5,167 bases of DNA, from positions 1-5,167 of the forward strand of contig JAGRHM010000501.1 of NCBI GenBank assembly GCA_020445005.1, in the 5' to 3' direction. Position numbers and translations under genes: made by a program. Numbering within the stretch: the stretch's first letter is position 1; the number at the start of each line of letters is the position of its first letter. Of this stretch, positions 5,120 to 5,167 are shown in pieces. The notes below the pieces were generated by a model. That model made no database searches. It saw only the letters and a list, made by a program, of their open reading frames with translations, and was not told the DNA's origin. Source of the stretch: Candidatus Competibacteraceae bacterium. GTDB lineage: Bacteria > Pseudomonadota > Gammaproteobacteria > Competibacterales > Competibacteraceae.

Positions 5120-5167
5120 CAGCTTCCAACGCGCTGAACGGTTTGCGGTGGGATATTTCCCGCATCC
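5113..5167 (+). CDS. Possible start of, or frame-shifted continuation into, a downstream coding region (right edge)
   Basis: A frame different from that of the SEFIR gene is open from 5068 to the right edge. It contains a possible GTG start at 5113 and would encode MSPASNALNGLRWDISRI to the edge. Only about 18 codons are visible, so coding status is uncertain. The peptide contains WDISRI, which loosely recalls the segment just before the nucleotide-binding domain of TIR/SEFIR-linked STAND-type proteins. This is a weak, memory-based resemblance. It could be a separate second gene of the same operon, or the rest of a SEFIR fusion broken by a frameshift. No clear Shine-Dalgarno precedes the GTG, which lies inside the second arm of the inverted repeat. 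Confidence 0.22.
   Translation, partial: MSPASNALNGLRWDISRI

Overview
The window looks like chromosomal DNA of a proteobacterium, most likely a gammaproteobacterium. The coding part is moderately GC-rich, the gene ends overlap tightly in proteobacterial style, and the CbiMNQO and PdxA proteins have an ordinary Gram-negative look. No rRNA or taxonomic marker gene is present, so the assignment is tentative.

Layout. Positions 1-290 are clearly AT-richer than the rest and hold only the possible tail of an unrecognised gene entering from the left edge (stop at 152-154). A sigma70-like promoter (249-277) is followed by a textbook cobalamin riboswitch (about 288-486) and a long expression platform (487-626) that can hide the ribosome binding site of the next gene. 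Then comes a compact four-gene cobalt-uptake operon on the + strand: cbiM (627-1313), cbiN (1310-1615), cbiQ (1602-2354) and cbiO (2351-3193). Every junction overlaps. On the - strand, overlapping cbiO tail-to-tail by 10 bp, lies a PdxA-family dehydrogenase (3184-4266) that looks closer to the PdxA2 type than to the vitamin B6 enzyme. A 280-bp divergent intergenic region (4267-4546) carries inverted repeats and a possible promoter. It leads to a small GC-rich SEFIR-domain gene (4547-5080, +). After its stop come a perfect 10-bp inverted repeat and a short open frame running off the right edge.

How the parts work together. When intracellular B12 is low, the riboswitch should allow expression of the CbiMNQO ECF-type transporter. 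CbiM/CbiN form the substrate-specific membrane part, CbiQ is the coupling membrane protein and CbiO is the ATPase, and together they import Co2+ for corrin synthesis. The riboswitch supports cobalt rather than nickel as substrate. No B12 biosynthesis gene is in view. PdxA and the SEFIR gene are not obviously linked to cobalt. The SEFIR protein belongs to the TIR-like signalling/immunity class.

Most interesting points: (1) the riboswitch platform has a 9-nt perfect anti-B12-box segment that can alternatively pair with the cbiM Shine-Dalgarno region; (2) the SEFIR gene appears to be a bare domain, with a possible continuation in another frame immediately downstream. This could be a split or frameshifted SEFIR-sensor immunity protein, or the first gene of a multi-gene system that continues past the window. 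I see no clearly novel system inside the window itself.
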